From JANWZL01 sp037445185 (GTDB lineage: Bacteria > Pseudomonadota > Gammaproteobacteria > Burkholderiales > Thiobacillaceae), in contig JBBIKZ010000017.1 in NCBI GenBank assembly GCA_037445185.1, positions 1 to 29,392 on the forward strand: a stretch of 29,392 bases of DNA. Reading direction: 5' to 3'. The translations under genes and the position numbers were made by a program. The notes under the pieces were generated by a model, which saw nothing but the letters and a program-made list of their open reading frames with translations, did not search any database and was not told where the DNA came from. Shown here piece after piece: positions 1 to 7,978 of the stretch. Position 1 is the stretch's first letter. Each line of letters begins with the position of its first letter.

Positions 1-4
1 CATC

Positions 5-2743
5 ATGGAACTCGCAAAAAGCTTCGAACCCCACGAGATAGAGCAACGCTGGTATGCGCGCTGGGAAGGCGCCGGCTGGTTCGCCATGGGCACACGGGAG
101 GGGGCGCCGTCCTACTGCATCATGCTGCCGCCGCCCAACGTCACCGGGACGCTGCACATGGGGCACGCCTTCCAGCACACCCTCATGGATGCCCTCATCC
201 GCTACCATCGCATGCGCGGGGACAACACGCTCTGGCAGCCGGGCACCGACCATGCCGGCATCGCCACCCAGATCGTGGTCGAGCGCCAGCTCGACGCCGA
301 TGGCATCTCGCGCCACAACCTGGGCCGGGAGAAGTTCCTCGAACGGGTGTGGGCGTGGAAGGAGCAGTCCGGCACGACCATCACCCGCCAGATGCGGCGT
401 CTGGGCGCCTCCTGCGACTGGAGCCGCGAGCGCTTCACCATGGACGAGGGCCTGTCGCGGGCGGTCACCGAGGTCTTCGTGCGCCTTTACAACGAAGGCC
501 TGATCTATCGCGGCAAGCGCCTGGTGAACTGGGACCCCGTGCTGCAGACGGCGGTCTCCGACCTCGAGGTGGTGAACCAGGAGGAGGAGGGCTTCATCTG
601 GGAGATCGCCTATCCCATCGAGGGCAGCCCGGAGCGGCTCACGGTGGCCACCACCCGCCCCGAGACCCTGCTGGGCGACACCGCCGTGGCCGTGCATCCC
701 GAGGACGAGCGCTACCGGCACCTCATCGGCCGTCACGTGCGGCTGCCCATCGCCGAGCGCACCATCCCCATCATCGCCGACGCCTATGTCGATCGCGCAT
801 TCGGCACCGGCGTGGTCAAGATCACGCCGGCGCACGATTTCAACGACTGGCAGGTCGGCCAGCGACACGGCCTGCCGGCCATCGGCGTGCTGACGCTGGA
901 CGCCAAAATGAACGAGTTCGCCCCCGCCGAATACCAGGGGCTGGACCGCTATGCCGCACGCGAGAAGATCCTGCAGGCGCTGCAGGAGAGGGGGCTGCTG
1001 GTGTCGGCCAAACCGCACCGGCTGATGATCCCGCGCGGTGATCGCAGCGGTGCCGTCATCGAGCCCATGCTCACCGATCAGTGGTACATGGCCATGGAAG
1101 GGTTGGCGAAGCGCGCCCTCGAGGTGGTCGAGACCGGCGAGCTCAGGTTCGTGCCGCAGAACTGGACCACCACCTACCGCCAGTGGCTGGAGAACATCCA
1201 GGACTGGTGCATCTCGCGTCAGCTCTGGTGGGGTCACCGCATCCCGGCCTGGTACGACGAGGAGGGCAATGTCTATGTCGCCCGCAACGTAACCGTTGCC
1301 CGGCAGATGGCGGGCGGGCGGGAGATCCGCCAGGACGAGGACGTACTGGACACCTGGTTCTCCTCCGCCCTGTGGCCCTTCACCACCCTGGGCTGGCCCG
1401 AGGACACGCCCGAACTCAGGCGCTACCTGCCCACCTCGGTGCTGGTCACGGGCTTCGACATCATCTTCTTCTGGGTGGCGCGCATGGTGATGATGAGCCT
1501 GCACTTCACCGGCAAGGTCCCCTTCCGCGAGGTCTACATCACCGGCCTGGTGCGCGACGCGCATGGCAACAAGATGAGCAAGTCCAAGGGCAACATCCTC
1601 GACCCCATCGACCTGATCGACGGCATCGACCTGGAGGGCCTGGTGAAGAAACGCACCACGGGCCTCATGAACCCGAAACAGGCGGAGGCGATCGAGCGTG
1701 CCACGCGCAAGGAGTTCCCCAACGGCATCCCGGCCTTCGGCGCCGATGCCCTGCGTTTCACCTTCGCCTCGCTCGCCTCGCACGGACGCGACATCAAGTT
1801 CGATCTCAACCGCTGCGACGGCTACCGCAACTTCTGCAACAAACTCTGGAATGCCACCCGTTTCGTGCTCATGAACTGCGACGGCCAGGACACCGGGCTC
1901 GACGAGGCGCTGCCCCTGGAGTTCTCCTTCGTCGATCGCTGGCTCCTGGGCCGTCTGGAGACGGCCAAGGCGCAGGTCGAGGAGGGCTATGCCCAGTACC
2001 GCTTCGATCAGGTGGCGCGCGCGATCTATGAGTTCGCCTGGGACGAATACTGCGACTGGTATGTCGAGCTCGCCAAGGTGCGGCTCGCCGGTGGCTCGGA
2101 CGCGGCCCAGCGCGCCACGCGGCGCACCCTGGTGCGGGTGTTGGAGGAACTCCTGCGGCTCGCCCACCCCATCATCCCCTTCATCACCGAGGCGCTATGG
2201 CAGAAGGTGGCGCCGCTCGCCGGTCGCGGCGGGGTCAGCGTGATGCTGGCGCCCTATCCCGAGCCCCAGCCCGAGCGGGCCGATGCCGCCGCGGCCGAGC
2301 AGATGCAGACCCTCAAGGGGCTCATCAACGCCTGCCGCAACCTGCGCGGCGAGATGGGCATCTCACCGGCGCAGCGGCTGCCGCTGATCGTGCAGGGCGA
2401 CGCCGAACGCACGGCCGTCTATGCCCCGTACATACAGCTGCTGGCCCGACTGTCCGAGGTCCGCAGCGTCGAGCGGCTGCCCAACTCCGAGGCACCGGTG
2501 GCGGTGGTGGGCGACTGGCGGTTGATGCTCGAGGTCGAGGTCGACCGCGAGGCCGAGATCGCGCGCCTGGACAAGGAGATCGCGCGCCTTGCCAACGAAC
2601 TCGCCCGCGCGCAGGCGAAGCTTGCCAATCCCAGCTTCGTCGCAAAGGCCCCGCCGGCGGTCGTCGATCAGGAGCGCCTGCGCCTGGCGGGCTGTGCAGC
2701 CACCCTGGAAAAGCTCAGGGCGCAGCGTCAGCGCCTGGGGTGA
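5..2743 (+). CDS. valS: Valyl-tRNA synthetase
   Basis: This cytoplasmic class I aminoacyl-tRNA synthetase charges tRNA-Val with valine and edits mischarged threonine. The 912-residue protein has the class I signature HMGH at residues 51-54, preceded by PPPNVTG, and the KMSKS loop at 523-527. The CP1 editing region lies between them (TTRPETLLGDTAVAVHP around 218-234), and the anticodon-binding domain follows. The last ~70 residues are charged, heptad-like and rich in Arg, Glu and Ala, matching the C-terminal tRNA-binding coiled coil of bacterial ValRS. Length is normal for the family. Only four bases precede the ATG, so the ribosome-binding site and any upstream holC cannot be seen. A small membrane-protein gene follows after 16 bp and is probably co-transcribed. 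Confidence 0.98.
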   Translation: MELAKSFEPHEIEQRWYARWEGAGWFAMGTREGAPSYCIMLPPPNVTGTLHMGHAFQHTLMDALIRYHRMRGDNTLWQPGTDHAGIATQIVVERQLDADGISRHNLGREKFLERVWAWKEQSGTTITRQMRRLGASCDWSRERFTMDEGLSRAVTEVFVRLYNEGLIYRGKRLVNWDPVLQTAVSDLEVVNQEEEGFIWEIAYPIEGSPERLTVATTRPETLLGDTAVAVHPEDERYRHLIGRHVRLPIAERTIPIIADAYVDRAFGTGVVKITPAHDFNDWQVGQRHGLPAIGVLTLDAKMNEFAPAEYQGLDRYAAREKILQALQERGLLVSAKPHRLMIPRGDRSGAVIEPMLTDQWYMAMEGLAKRALEVVETGELRFVPQNWTTTYRQWLENIQDWCISRQLWWGHRIPAWYDEEGNVYVARNVTVARQMAGGREIRQDEDVLDTWFSSALWPFTTLGWPEDTPELRRYLPTSVLVTGFDIIFFWVARMVMMSLHFTGKVPFREVYITGLVRDAHGNKMSKSKGNILDPIDLIDGIDLEGLVKKRTTGLMNPKQAEAIERATRKEFPNGIPAFGADALRFTFASLASHGRDIKFDLNRCDGYRNFCNKLWNATRFVLMNCDGQDTGLDEALPLEFSFVDRWLLGRLETAKAQVEEGYAQYRFDQVARAIYEFAWDEYCDWYVELAKVRLAGGSDAAQRATRRTLVRVLEELLRLAHPIIPFITEALWQKVAPLAGRGGVSVMLAPYPEPQPERADAAAAEQMQTLKGLINACRNLRGEMGISPAQRLPLIVQGDAERTAVYAPYIQLLARLSEVRSVERLPNSEAPVAVVGDWRLMLEVEVDREAEIARLDKEIARLANELARAQAKLANPSFVAKAPPAVVDQERLRLAGCAATLEKLRAQRQRLG

Positions 2744-2759
2744 GACTCGCGAGCGGGCG

Positions 2760-3134
2760 ATGAGCTGGACCAGACGATTCCGCGAGCTCGCCGCGGCCAT
2801 GGCGACCGCGAAATTCTGGTACACCCTGCTGGGGGTGCTTGCGGCGCTGCTCATCTGGTTCTATCTCTTCTATCTGGCCGTCAAGTATGTGGACACCAGC
2901 CTGTCCATCCACTCGACCTTCTGTGACAGCCAGGAGGAGCGCAACTGGCACATCTTCGTCATCACCCTGCTCACCCCGCTGTTTCTGGTCGGCCTCATCG
3001 GGGTGATCGGCGAGTGGATGCAGTTCATCGAACATCGGCACCAGGGGCGCAAGACGGCGCTCAAGCCGCTGATCCTGTTCCTGGTGTTGATGCAGGTCAC
3101 GGCACTGTTCATCCTCCTCGCCCTGAACTGTTGA
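2760..3134 (+). CDS. Small three-helix membrane protein, function unknown
   Basis: I do not recognise a family for this 124-residue protein. It has three strongly hydrophobic segments at about residues 20-42, 64-85 and 102-122, a short basic N-terminus (MSWTRRFREL) and a polar loop at 43-63 with one Cys. It is probably an inner-membrane protein. I chose the ATG at 2760 because it lies 16 bp after the valS stop; the longer frame back to 2589 only overlaps valS. The gene is probably the last of the valS transcript. Its TGA abuts the stop of the convergent DUF3617-like gene, the two stops forming the palindrome TGATCA, so there is no intergenic space for a terminator. Confidence 0.75.
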   Translation: MSWTRRFRELAAAMATAKFWYTLLGVLAALLIWFYLFYLAVKYVDTSLSIHSTFCDSQEERNWHIFVITLLTPLFLVGLIGVIGEWMQFIEHRHQGRKTALKPLILFLVLMQVTALFILLALNC

Positions 3135-3731
3135 TCAGGGGGCTGGGCATGGCCCCAGGTGGGTGGCCCGGGTGTGTTCCGTGTAGTCGAGGAGGGCGTG
3201 TCCACGGCTGCGGATGTCCATGTCGAAACGCCCCTCGCCCCTCCACGTCAGCCTCACCTCCACCGGCACCGGCCGTCCAGGCAGCCACTTCAGCCGACAC
3301 TCACCGCTCAGCAGATAGCCGTCTGACAGGGGACGCTCGGCGCTGACACGGCAGCCCTTGCGGGCGACCCAATCGAGCAGGTGCCGATGCGGATCGGCGC
3401 GGATGCAGGACTCGCTCCTGCCGTCCTCCCTGTACGTCCAAAACAAGGGCTTGAACATGCCCGAGCGCTGATGGGCGAACTCCCACAGCCCCACCGGGAT
3501 ATGGGCGACAAAGGGGTCGCCGGGTACGTCCTGCGCGGCCGCCCCGGTTGACGGCGTCAATGCGCAGGCCAACAGCAGGCACAGGCCGGGCAGCGCGCCG
3601 CGACGCCGGCGCCGGCGGTCGAGCCCGGCTCCGCACCGCGGCGGCCGCACCCCCTGGCCCGACCCGACGCTCGCACCCGTGCTGCCGGCCGCAAGCCGGG
3701 CCTGCCTGGCGCCTGGCGCTGCGTCAATCAC
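3135..3731 (-). CDS. Secreted DUF3617-like protein
   Basis: The protein has up to 198 residues. A very basic stretch (a run of six Arg near residues 39-44) is followed by a hydrophobic segment ending TGAAAQ, which looks like a Sec signal peptide, so a periplasmic location is inferred. The mature part starts with a GLWEF motif and carries paired cysteines, as in DUF3617 proteins, whose function is unknown. The GTG at 3731 overlaps the proB TGA by four bases (GTGA), suggesting translational coupling. That start gives a long n-region before the signal peptide, so the in-frame GTG at 3647 is an alternative giving a more normal leader. It is the last gene of the rplU-rpmA-obgE-proB operon. The family call is from motif resemblance only. 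Confidence 0.7.
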   Translation of the reverse strand: MIDAAPGARQARLAAGSTGASVGSGQGVRPPRCGAGLDRRRRRRGALPGLCLLLACALTPSTGAAAQDVPGDPFVAHIPVGLWEFAHQRSGMFKPLFWTYREDGRSESCIRADPHRHLLDWVARKGCRVSAERPLSDGYLLSGECRLKWLPGRPVPVEVRLTWRGEGRFDMDIRSRGHALLDYTEHTRATHLGPCPAP

Positions 3732-4849
3732 AGCAGGGCGAGGTTGTCCCGATGGATGAGCTCGGGCTCGTCCACATAGCCCAGGATGGATTCGATCTCC
3801 CGGCTTGGTCGCCCCATGATCCGGCGCGACTCCTCGGCGCTGTAGTTGACCAGCCCGCGGGCGATGTCGCGGCCCTCCGGGTCCAGACAGGCGACCACCT
3901 CGCCGCGCTGGAAGTCACCGATCACCTCGGTCACGCCGATGGGCAGCAGGCTCTTGCCCTGCTCGGTCAGGGCGCGGGCGGCCCCCGCATCCACCCGCAG
4001 CCGCCCCCTGACCTGCAGATGATCGGCCAGCCACTGTCGCCGGGCGGCGAGCGGCGAGCGGCGCGCCACCAGCTGGCTGCCGATGCACTCCCCGTCGGCC
4101 AGGCGCAGCAGGACGTTGTCCTCGCGGCCACTGGCGATCACCGTGTGCGCGCCACTCCTGGAGGCGCGCTTGGCGGCGAGGATCTTGGTGAGCATGCCAC
4201 CGCGGCCCAGGTGGCTGCCCGCGCCGCCGGCCATGGCCTCCAGGGCGGGATCGCCGGCGATGGCCTCCCTGACCAGGGTGGCGGCCGGATCCTTGCGCGG
4301 GTCGGCGGTGTAGAGCCCCTGCTGGTCGGTGAGGATGACGAGCACGTCGGCCTCGATGAGGTTGGCCACCAACGCCCCCAGGGTGTCGTTGTCGCCGAAC
4401 TTGATCTCGTCGGTGGTGACCGTGTCGTTCTCGTTGATGATGGGGATGACCTTGAGTGCGAGCAGGGTGCGCAGGGTGCTGCGGGCGTTGAGGTAGCGCT
4501 CCCGGTCGACCAGGTCGGCGTGGGTGAGGAGGACCTGGGCGGTGTGCAGGCCGTGTACCCGGAAACAGCGCTCGTAGGCCTCGATGAGCCCCATCTGGCC
4601 CACGGCGGCAGCCGCCTGCAGCTCGTTCAGGGCGTGCGGACGTTTCAGCCAGCCCAGCCGCTGCATGCCTTCGGCGATGGCGCCGCTGGAGACCAGCACC
4701 ACCTCCTTGCCCATCCCCACCAGGGCACTGATCTGGGCGGCCCACTGGGCCAGGCGCTGGTGATCGAGGCCGCGCCCCTCGTTGGTGACCAGGCTGCTGC
4801 CCACCTTGACCACCAAGCGAGTGGCAGCGGCGACGACGGATTCGCTCAT
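3728..4849 (-). CDS. proB: Glutamate 5-kinase
   Basis: ProB phosphorylates L-glutamate to glutamyl 5-phosphate, the first and feedback-inhibited step of proline synthesis. The 373-residue protein starts with the amino-acid kinase strand and loop LVVKVGSSLVTNEGRGL. It contains the NENDTVT substrate region and the nucleotide-site stretch VLILTDQQGLYTADPR, then a C-terminal PUA domain from about residue 275 (RLRVDAGAARAL to LVNYSAEE). Length is normal for a PUA-containing ProB. Its ATG overlaps the obgE TGA as ATGA, and its TGA overlaps the next gene's GTG, so translation is probably coupled along the operon. proA is not in the window. A proB behind obgE is a common betaproteobacterial arrangement. 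Confidence 0.97.
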   Translation of the reverse strand: MSESVVAAATRLVVKVGSSLVTNEGRGLDHQRLAQWAAQISALVGMGKEVVLVSSGAIAEGMQRLGWLKRPHALNELQAAAAVGQMGLIEAYERCFRVHGLHTAQVLLTHADLVDRERYLNARSTLRTLLALKVIPIINENDTVTTDEIKFGDNDTLGALVANLIEADVLVILTDQQGLYTADPRKDPAATLVREAIAGDPALEAMAGGAGSHLGRGGMLTKILAAKRASRSGAHTVIASGREDNVLLRLADGECIGSQLVARRSPLAARRQWLADHLQVRGRLRVDAGAARALTEQGKSLLPIGVTEVIGDFQRGEVVACLDPEGRDIARGLVNYSAEESRRIMGRPSREIESILGYVDEPELIHRDNLALL

Positions 4850-5895
4850 TGCGGGGGTTCCTCTGCTGGCGGCGGTTCACTGCGCCGCAGTGCTTCCAGG
4901 TAGTCCATGATGGCGTAGACCAGGGGCTGGCAGCCCTCGCCGTTGATGGCGGCGACGGCGTAGACCGGGCCGTGCCAGTCGAATGCGCGCACGAAGACAT
5001 CGATCCGCGCCTGGCGCTCGTCCTCGGGGATCAGGTCGATCTTGTTCAGCACCAGCCAGCGCGGCTTGCGATAGAGGATCTCATCGTAGCGCCGCAGCTC
5101 CTCGACGATGGCGCGCGCCTGCGCGACGGGGTCGGCCCCCGGATCCAGGGGGGCGATGTCGACCAGGTGCAGCAGCAGCCGGGTGCGGGCGAGATGGCGC
5201 AGGAACTGGTGCCCGAGGCCCGCCCCCTCGGCCGCGCCCTCGATCAGCCCGGGGATGTCGGCCAGCACGAAGCTGCGGTCCGCATCCACCCGGACCACAC
5301 CGAGGTTGGGCTGCAGCGTGGTGAAGGGGTAGTCGGCCACCTTGGGGCGGGCAGCCGACACGGCGCGGATGAAGGTGGACTTGCCGGCATTGGGCAGGCC
5401 CAGCAGGCCCACGTCGGCCAGGACCTTGAGTTCCAAATAAAGCCGCCGAGCCTCGCCGGGCTCACCGGGCGTGGCCTGGCGGGGGGCCCGGTTGGTGCTC
5501 GACTTGAAATGCAGGTTGCCCAGCCCGCCCCGGCCGCCGCGCGCGAGCAGGGCGCGCTCGCCGTGCCGGGTGAGGTCGGCAATGACCTCGCCGCTGTCCT
5601 CGTCCCGGATCACCGTGCCCACCGGCACGCGCAGGACGAGGTCCTCGCCGCCCTTGCCGTAGCAGTCCGACCCGCGGCCATTCTCGCCATGCCTGGCCCG
5701 GAACAGACGGGTGTAGCGGTATTCCACCAGGGTGTTGAGGTTGCGGTCGGCCTCCGCCCAGATGCTGCCGCCGCGGCCGCCGTCGCCACCATCGGGCCCG
5801 CCCTTGGGGACATACTTTTCACGCCGAAAGGACACGGCGCCGTCGCCGCCCTTGCCAGCGATGACTTCGATGTGGGCCTCGTCGATGAACTTCAT
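4846..5895 (-). CDS. obgE: Obg family ribosome-assembly GTPase
   Basis: ObgE (CgtA) binds the 50S subunit, acts late in its assembly and links it to growth and the stringent response. The 349-residue protein has the glycine-rich Obg fold at residues 1-158 (GGDGAVSFRREKYVPKGGPD) and then the G domain: G1 GLPNAGKS at 166-173, G3 DIPG at 213-216 and G4 NKID at 284-287. The tail is short and Pro/Glu-rich. The gene follows rplU and rpmA, the near-universal neighbours of obg, and overlaps proB by four bases. A terminator-like palindrome lies between rpmA and this ATG, so only part of the ribosomal-protein transcription may reach obgE. Confidence 0.98.
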   Translation of the reverse strand: MKFIDEAHIEVIAGKGGDGAVSFRREKYVPKGGPDGGDGGRGGSIWAEADRNLNTLVEYRYTRLFRARHGENGRGSDCYGKGGEDLVLRVPVGTVIRDEDSGEVIADLTRHGERALLARGGRGGLGNLHFKSSTNRAPRQATPGEPGEARRLYLELKVLADVGLLGLPNAGKSTFIRAVSAARPKVADYPFTTLQPNLGVVRVDADRSFVLADIPGLIEGAAEGAGLGHQFLRHLARTRLLLHLVDIAPLDPGADPVAQARAIVEELRRYDEILYRKPRWLVLNKIDLIPEDERQARIDVFVRAFDWHGPVYAVAAINGEGCQPLVYAIMDYLEALRRSEPPPAEEPPQ

Positions 5896-5930
5896 TGCGG
5901 GAGTGGCCGGGTTTTCGGCGCGCTACAAAC

Positions 5931-5957
5931 GAAAAAGCCCTATCCGCGGATAGGGCT
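5931..5957 (-). terminator. Intrinsic terminator/attenuator between rpmA and obgE
   Basis: A perfect 22-nt palindrome at 5936-5957 (ten-base arms around a central GC) is followed, on the minus strand, by five T residues at 5932-5936; the first of these also closes the stem base. It lies about 20 bp after the rpmA stop and about 40 bp before the obgE ATG. Because obgE and proB lie beyond it with no strong promoter visible to me in the gap, partial read-through (attenuation) is the likely role. The hairpin and T-run are seen directly; the effect on expression is inferred. Confidence 0.7.
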
Positions 5958-5977
5958 CTTGTGCTGGGCAGCGGGCC

Positions 5978-6241
5978 TCAGCCTTGCACGGGCACGACGC
6001 TGACCGTGCGGCGTTTGAGCGGGCCCTTCACACTGAACTGCACCACCCCGTCGACCAGGGCGAAGAGGGTGTAGTCCTTGCCCATGCCGACGTTCACACC
6101 GGGGTGGAACTGGGTGCCGCGCTGCCGCACGAGGATGTTGCCGGCCGGCACGAACTGGCCGCCGTAACGTTTGACACCCAGCATCTTGGGTTTGGAGTCG
6201 CGGCCGTTGCGGGAGCTGCCGCCTGCTTTCTTGTGTGCCAT
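5978..6241 (-). CDS. rpmA: 50S ribosomal protein L27
   Basis: L27 is a component of the large ribosomal subunit whose N-terminal tail reaches toward the peptidyl-transferase centre. The 87-residue sequence begins MAHKKAGGSSRNGRDS and carries the family pattern KRYGGQFVPAGNILVRQRG, then the conserved VGMGKDYTLFALVDG segment. Length is typical. The N-terminus has no cleavable extension of the Firmicutes kind. A good Shine-Dalgarno sequence (AGGAGGA on the minus strand, about 6246-6252) lies in the 16-bp gap after rplU. The gene is second in the rplU operon and is followed by the terminator at 5931-5957. Confidence 0.99.
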   Translation of the reverse strand: MAHKKAGGSSRNGRDSKPKMLGVKRYGGQFVPAGNILVRQRGTQFHPGVNVGMGKDYTLFALVDGVVQFSVKGPLKRRTVSVVPVQG

Positions 6242-6257
6242 AGCATGTCCTCCTGAT

Positions 6258-6572
6258 TCAGGCCACGGTGATGCCGTCGATGCGGATCTCGGTGTAGTTC
6301 TGGCGGTGACCCTGCGTCTTGCGATAATGTTTGCGACGGCGCATCTTGAAGATCTTCACCTTTTCACCGCGGCCATGGCTCAACACGGTCGCCTTGACGC
6401 TGGCGCCCGGCACCAGGGGGCTGCCGACGGTGCAGGTCTCACCGTCGGCGATGAGCAGGACGTCCTTGATCTCCACTTCGCCGCCCACTGCGACGGGCAG
6501 GCTTTCCACCTTGAGCTTGCCGCCGGCGGCTACTTTGTATTGCTTGCCGCCTGTTTTGATGACAGCGTACAT
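6258..6572 (-). CDS. rplU: 50S ribosomal protein L21
   Basis: L21 is a large-subunit protein that binds 23S rRNA. The 104-residue protein starts MYAVIKTGGKQYKV, the family signature, and ends with the conserved basic segment KMRRRKHYRKTQGHRQ before a short beta strand (YTEIRIDGI). Length is normal. It is the first gene of the rplU-rpmA-obgE-proB operon. A near-consensus promoter at 6609-6637 would give a leader of about 30 nt, too short for a typical structured ribosomal-protein leader. A weak TGGAG Shine-Dalgarno sequence lies upstream of the ATG. Confidence 0.99.
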   Translation of the reverse strand: MYAVIKTGGKQYKVAAGGKLKVESLPVAVGGEVEIKDVLLIADGETCTVGSPLVPGASVKATVLSHGRGEKVKIFKMRRRKHYRKTQGHRQNYTEIRIDGITVA

Positions 6573-6608
6573 GTCGGGCTCCAGCCAATGTCTGTTCGGA
6601 AATTAGTA

Positions 6609-6637
6609 AGTATATGCCCATCGAAACGGCATTGCAA
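6609..6637 (-). promoter_or_regulatory. Sigma70-type promoter of the rplU operon
   Basis: On the minus strand a -35 box TTGCAA (6632-6637) and a -10 box TATACT (6609-6614) are separated by exactly 17 bp. The predicted start is near 6602, about 30 nt before the rplU ATG. TTGCAA is self-complementary, so it could also serve in the other direction toward the ECF sigma gene, but I see no convincing plus-strand -10 box. Confidence 0.65.
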
Positions 6638-6701
6638 TCACGCACCTCATCGGCCAGCATCCGGGTTTCAAAGTGCAGGCTTTCACGGCGCGAGGGCACA
6701 T

Positions 6702-7268
6702 TTGGCCACCCCAGCGGAACTGGACGACTTTCTGGCCCAGGTAGAGCGCCGGGCCTACAAGACGGTCCTGTACAGTGTCCAGGATCACCATGCCGCACTG
6801 GACATCGTCCAGAACGCCATGCTCAAGCTGTGCGAGCGCTACCGCGACAAGCCGGCCGAGCAATGGCCCATGCTGTTCCAGCGCATCCTGCACAACGCCA
6901 TCATGGATCACCATCGGCGTGCGCGGGTGAGGAATTTCTGGGTCAGGCTGGTAGCGCCTTTGCGCGACCGGGATGAGGAGGCCGCCGCCGAGAGTCTGGA
7001 GGACCTGGCCCCGGCGGATGAGTCCAAGGTGGGTCAGGACCCCCTCGAGCGCGCCGATGGCAGGCAGGTCCTGGCGGTCATCGAGGCGGCCATCGCCGAA
7101 CTGCCTCTGCGTCAACGCCAGGCCTTCCTGCTACGTTATTGGGAGGACATGGATGTGGCCGAGGTCGCACGGGTGATGGGGTGTTCCGCAGGCAGCGTCA
7201 AGACCCACAGCCACCGTGCCGTCAATGCCTTGGCCAGGAAACTCGAGGCAAAGGGGATCGCGTTGTGA
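6702..7268 (+). CDS. ECF-type RNA polymerase sigma factor (DUF3619-linked)
   Basis: This 188-residue protein has only sigma regions 2 and 4, as in extracytoplasmic-function sigma factors. Region 2 covers about residues 15-75 (HHAALDIVQNAMLKLCERYR, then a Trp-containing segment). Region 4 covers about 120-180: LPLRQRQAFLLRYWEDMDVA, then the helix-turn-helix VARVMGCSAGSVKTH. I chose the TTG at 6702 (reading M-A-T-P-A-E-L) because a GAGGG Shine-Dalgarno sequence sits five bases before it at 6692-6696; further upstream the frame runs antisense through rplU. The next gene starts inside its stop (GTGA). The downstream trio DUF3619, DUF3106 and RDD matches a betaproteobacterial locus, and the DUF3619 protein is a candidate anti-sigma or membrane partner by position. 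Confidence 0.9.
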   Translation: MATPAELDDFLAQVERRAYKTVLYSVQDHHAALDIVQNAMLKLCERYRDKPAEQWPMLFQRILHNAIMDHHRRARVRNFWVRLVAPLRDRDEEAAAESLEDLAPADESKVGQDPLERADGRQVLAVIEAAIAELPLRQRQAFLLRYWEDMDVAEVARVMGCSAGSVKTHSHRAVNALARKLEAKGIAL

Positions 7269-7636
7269 ATGAAAACGATGCGCGGGCGTATGCGTCACGC
7301 CTGCTGCGCAGGCTCGACGCGGGTCTGTCAGGCTTGGACGAAGGCGTCGCCGAGGCCCTGGCGGCAGGCCGCCGCAAGGCCCTCGCGCGCCGGCACGGGG
7401 CGCATGCCGGGCGCCGTCCGCCCCGGGCGGCGGCATACGGTTTCAGGTACGGGTTGGCAGCGGCCACGCTGCTGACCGTGATGGCGCTCACGCTGTGGTG
7501 GCCGTTTCAGCGGCCCGGCGTGCAGGAGATCGGGCAGCTCGACATCCATCTGCTGACCGGCGAGCTGCCGCCCGCGGCCTACATCGACGAGGATTTTCCG
7601 GCATGGCGGCGCTTGCCCGGCTTGTGTCGTTCCTGA
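7265..7636 (+). CDS. DUF3619 family single-pass membrane protein
   Basis: The 123-residue protein has a cytoplasmic-looking N-terminal half with a basic Ala/Arg-rich stretch, one transmembrane helix at about residues 60-78 (GLAAATLLTVMALTLWW), and a short outer part with the pattern DIHLLTGELPPAAYIDEDFPAW. That tail is typical of DUF3619. The GTG at 7265 overlaps the sigma-factor stop by four bases; the ATG at 7269 is in another frame and was not used. Tight coupling to an ECF sigma gene and the single-helix layout suggest an anti-sigma role. This is an inference, as the family has no established function that I know of. Confidence 0.8.
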   Translation: MNENDARAYASRLLRRLDAGLSGLDEGVAEALAAGRRKALARRHGAHAGRRPPRAAAYGFRYGLAAATLLTVMALTLWWPFQRPGVQEIGQLDIHLLTGELPPAAYIDEDFPAWRRLPGLCRS

Positions 7637-7974
7637 TCTTGACGGGGCTCAGCGTAAGCGCGTCGGCGGGCACGGCGTGGCATCAGCTCACTGCCGCCCA
7701 GCAGGAGGCCCTCCAGCCCCTGGCGGCGGTTTGGGACGGACTGCCGGCCGGACAGCGGGAGACGTTGCTCAAGTTGGGCGTCGCCTATGAACGGCTGGAT
7801 GCACGCGGGCAGAAACGGTTTCACGAACGTCTGCTGCAATGGACCCTCTTCACGCCGGCGCAACGCTAGCGGGCGCGGGAGAACTACAGGCGGCTCGTCA
7901 GCATGCCAGCCGCGCAGCAAACGCAGCTCAGGCAACGCTGGCAGCAGGCGTGTGCGCCTGGCGACAGGCCCTGA
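7603..7974 (+). pseudogene. DUF3106 family exported protein, interrupted by an amber codon
   Basis: The ATG at 7603 follows a GAGGA Shine-Dalgarno sequence at 7589-7593 and lies inside the end of the DUF3619 gene, overlapping it by 34 bp. The product begins with a signal peptide (hydrophobic LVSFLILTGLSVSASA), so it is probably periplasmic. The DUF3106 pattern follows: LTAAQQEALQPLAAVWDGL, then a segment ending FTPAQR. A TAG at 7867-7869 ends the frame after 88 residues. The same frame then continues with family-like sequence RARENYRRLVSMPAAQQ through RQRWQQ to a TGA at 7972-7974, for 123 codons in all. The gene is thus truncated by one nonsense change, read through, or carries a sequencing error. 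Calling it a pseudogene is provisional. Confidence 0.75.
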
Positions 7975-7978
7975 AGCG

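Noticed and set aside
3548..4903. 451-residue open frame opposite proB
   Set aside because: It is antisense to proB, which has full family support, and has low-complexity composition.
7269..7475. ATG-started frame at the beginning of the DUF3619 gene
   Set aside because: It is in a different frame from the DUF3619 pattern and has no family features; the GTG at 7265 gives the recognised protein.
7867..7869. Programmed recoding of the TAG, for example as pyrrolysine
   Set aside because: No recoding signal, suppressor tRNA or pyrrolysine gene is visible in the window; mutation or error is simpler.
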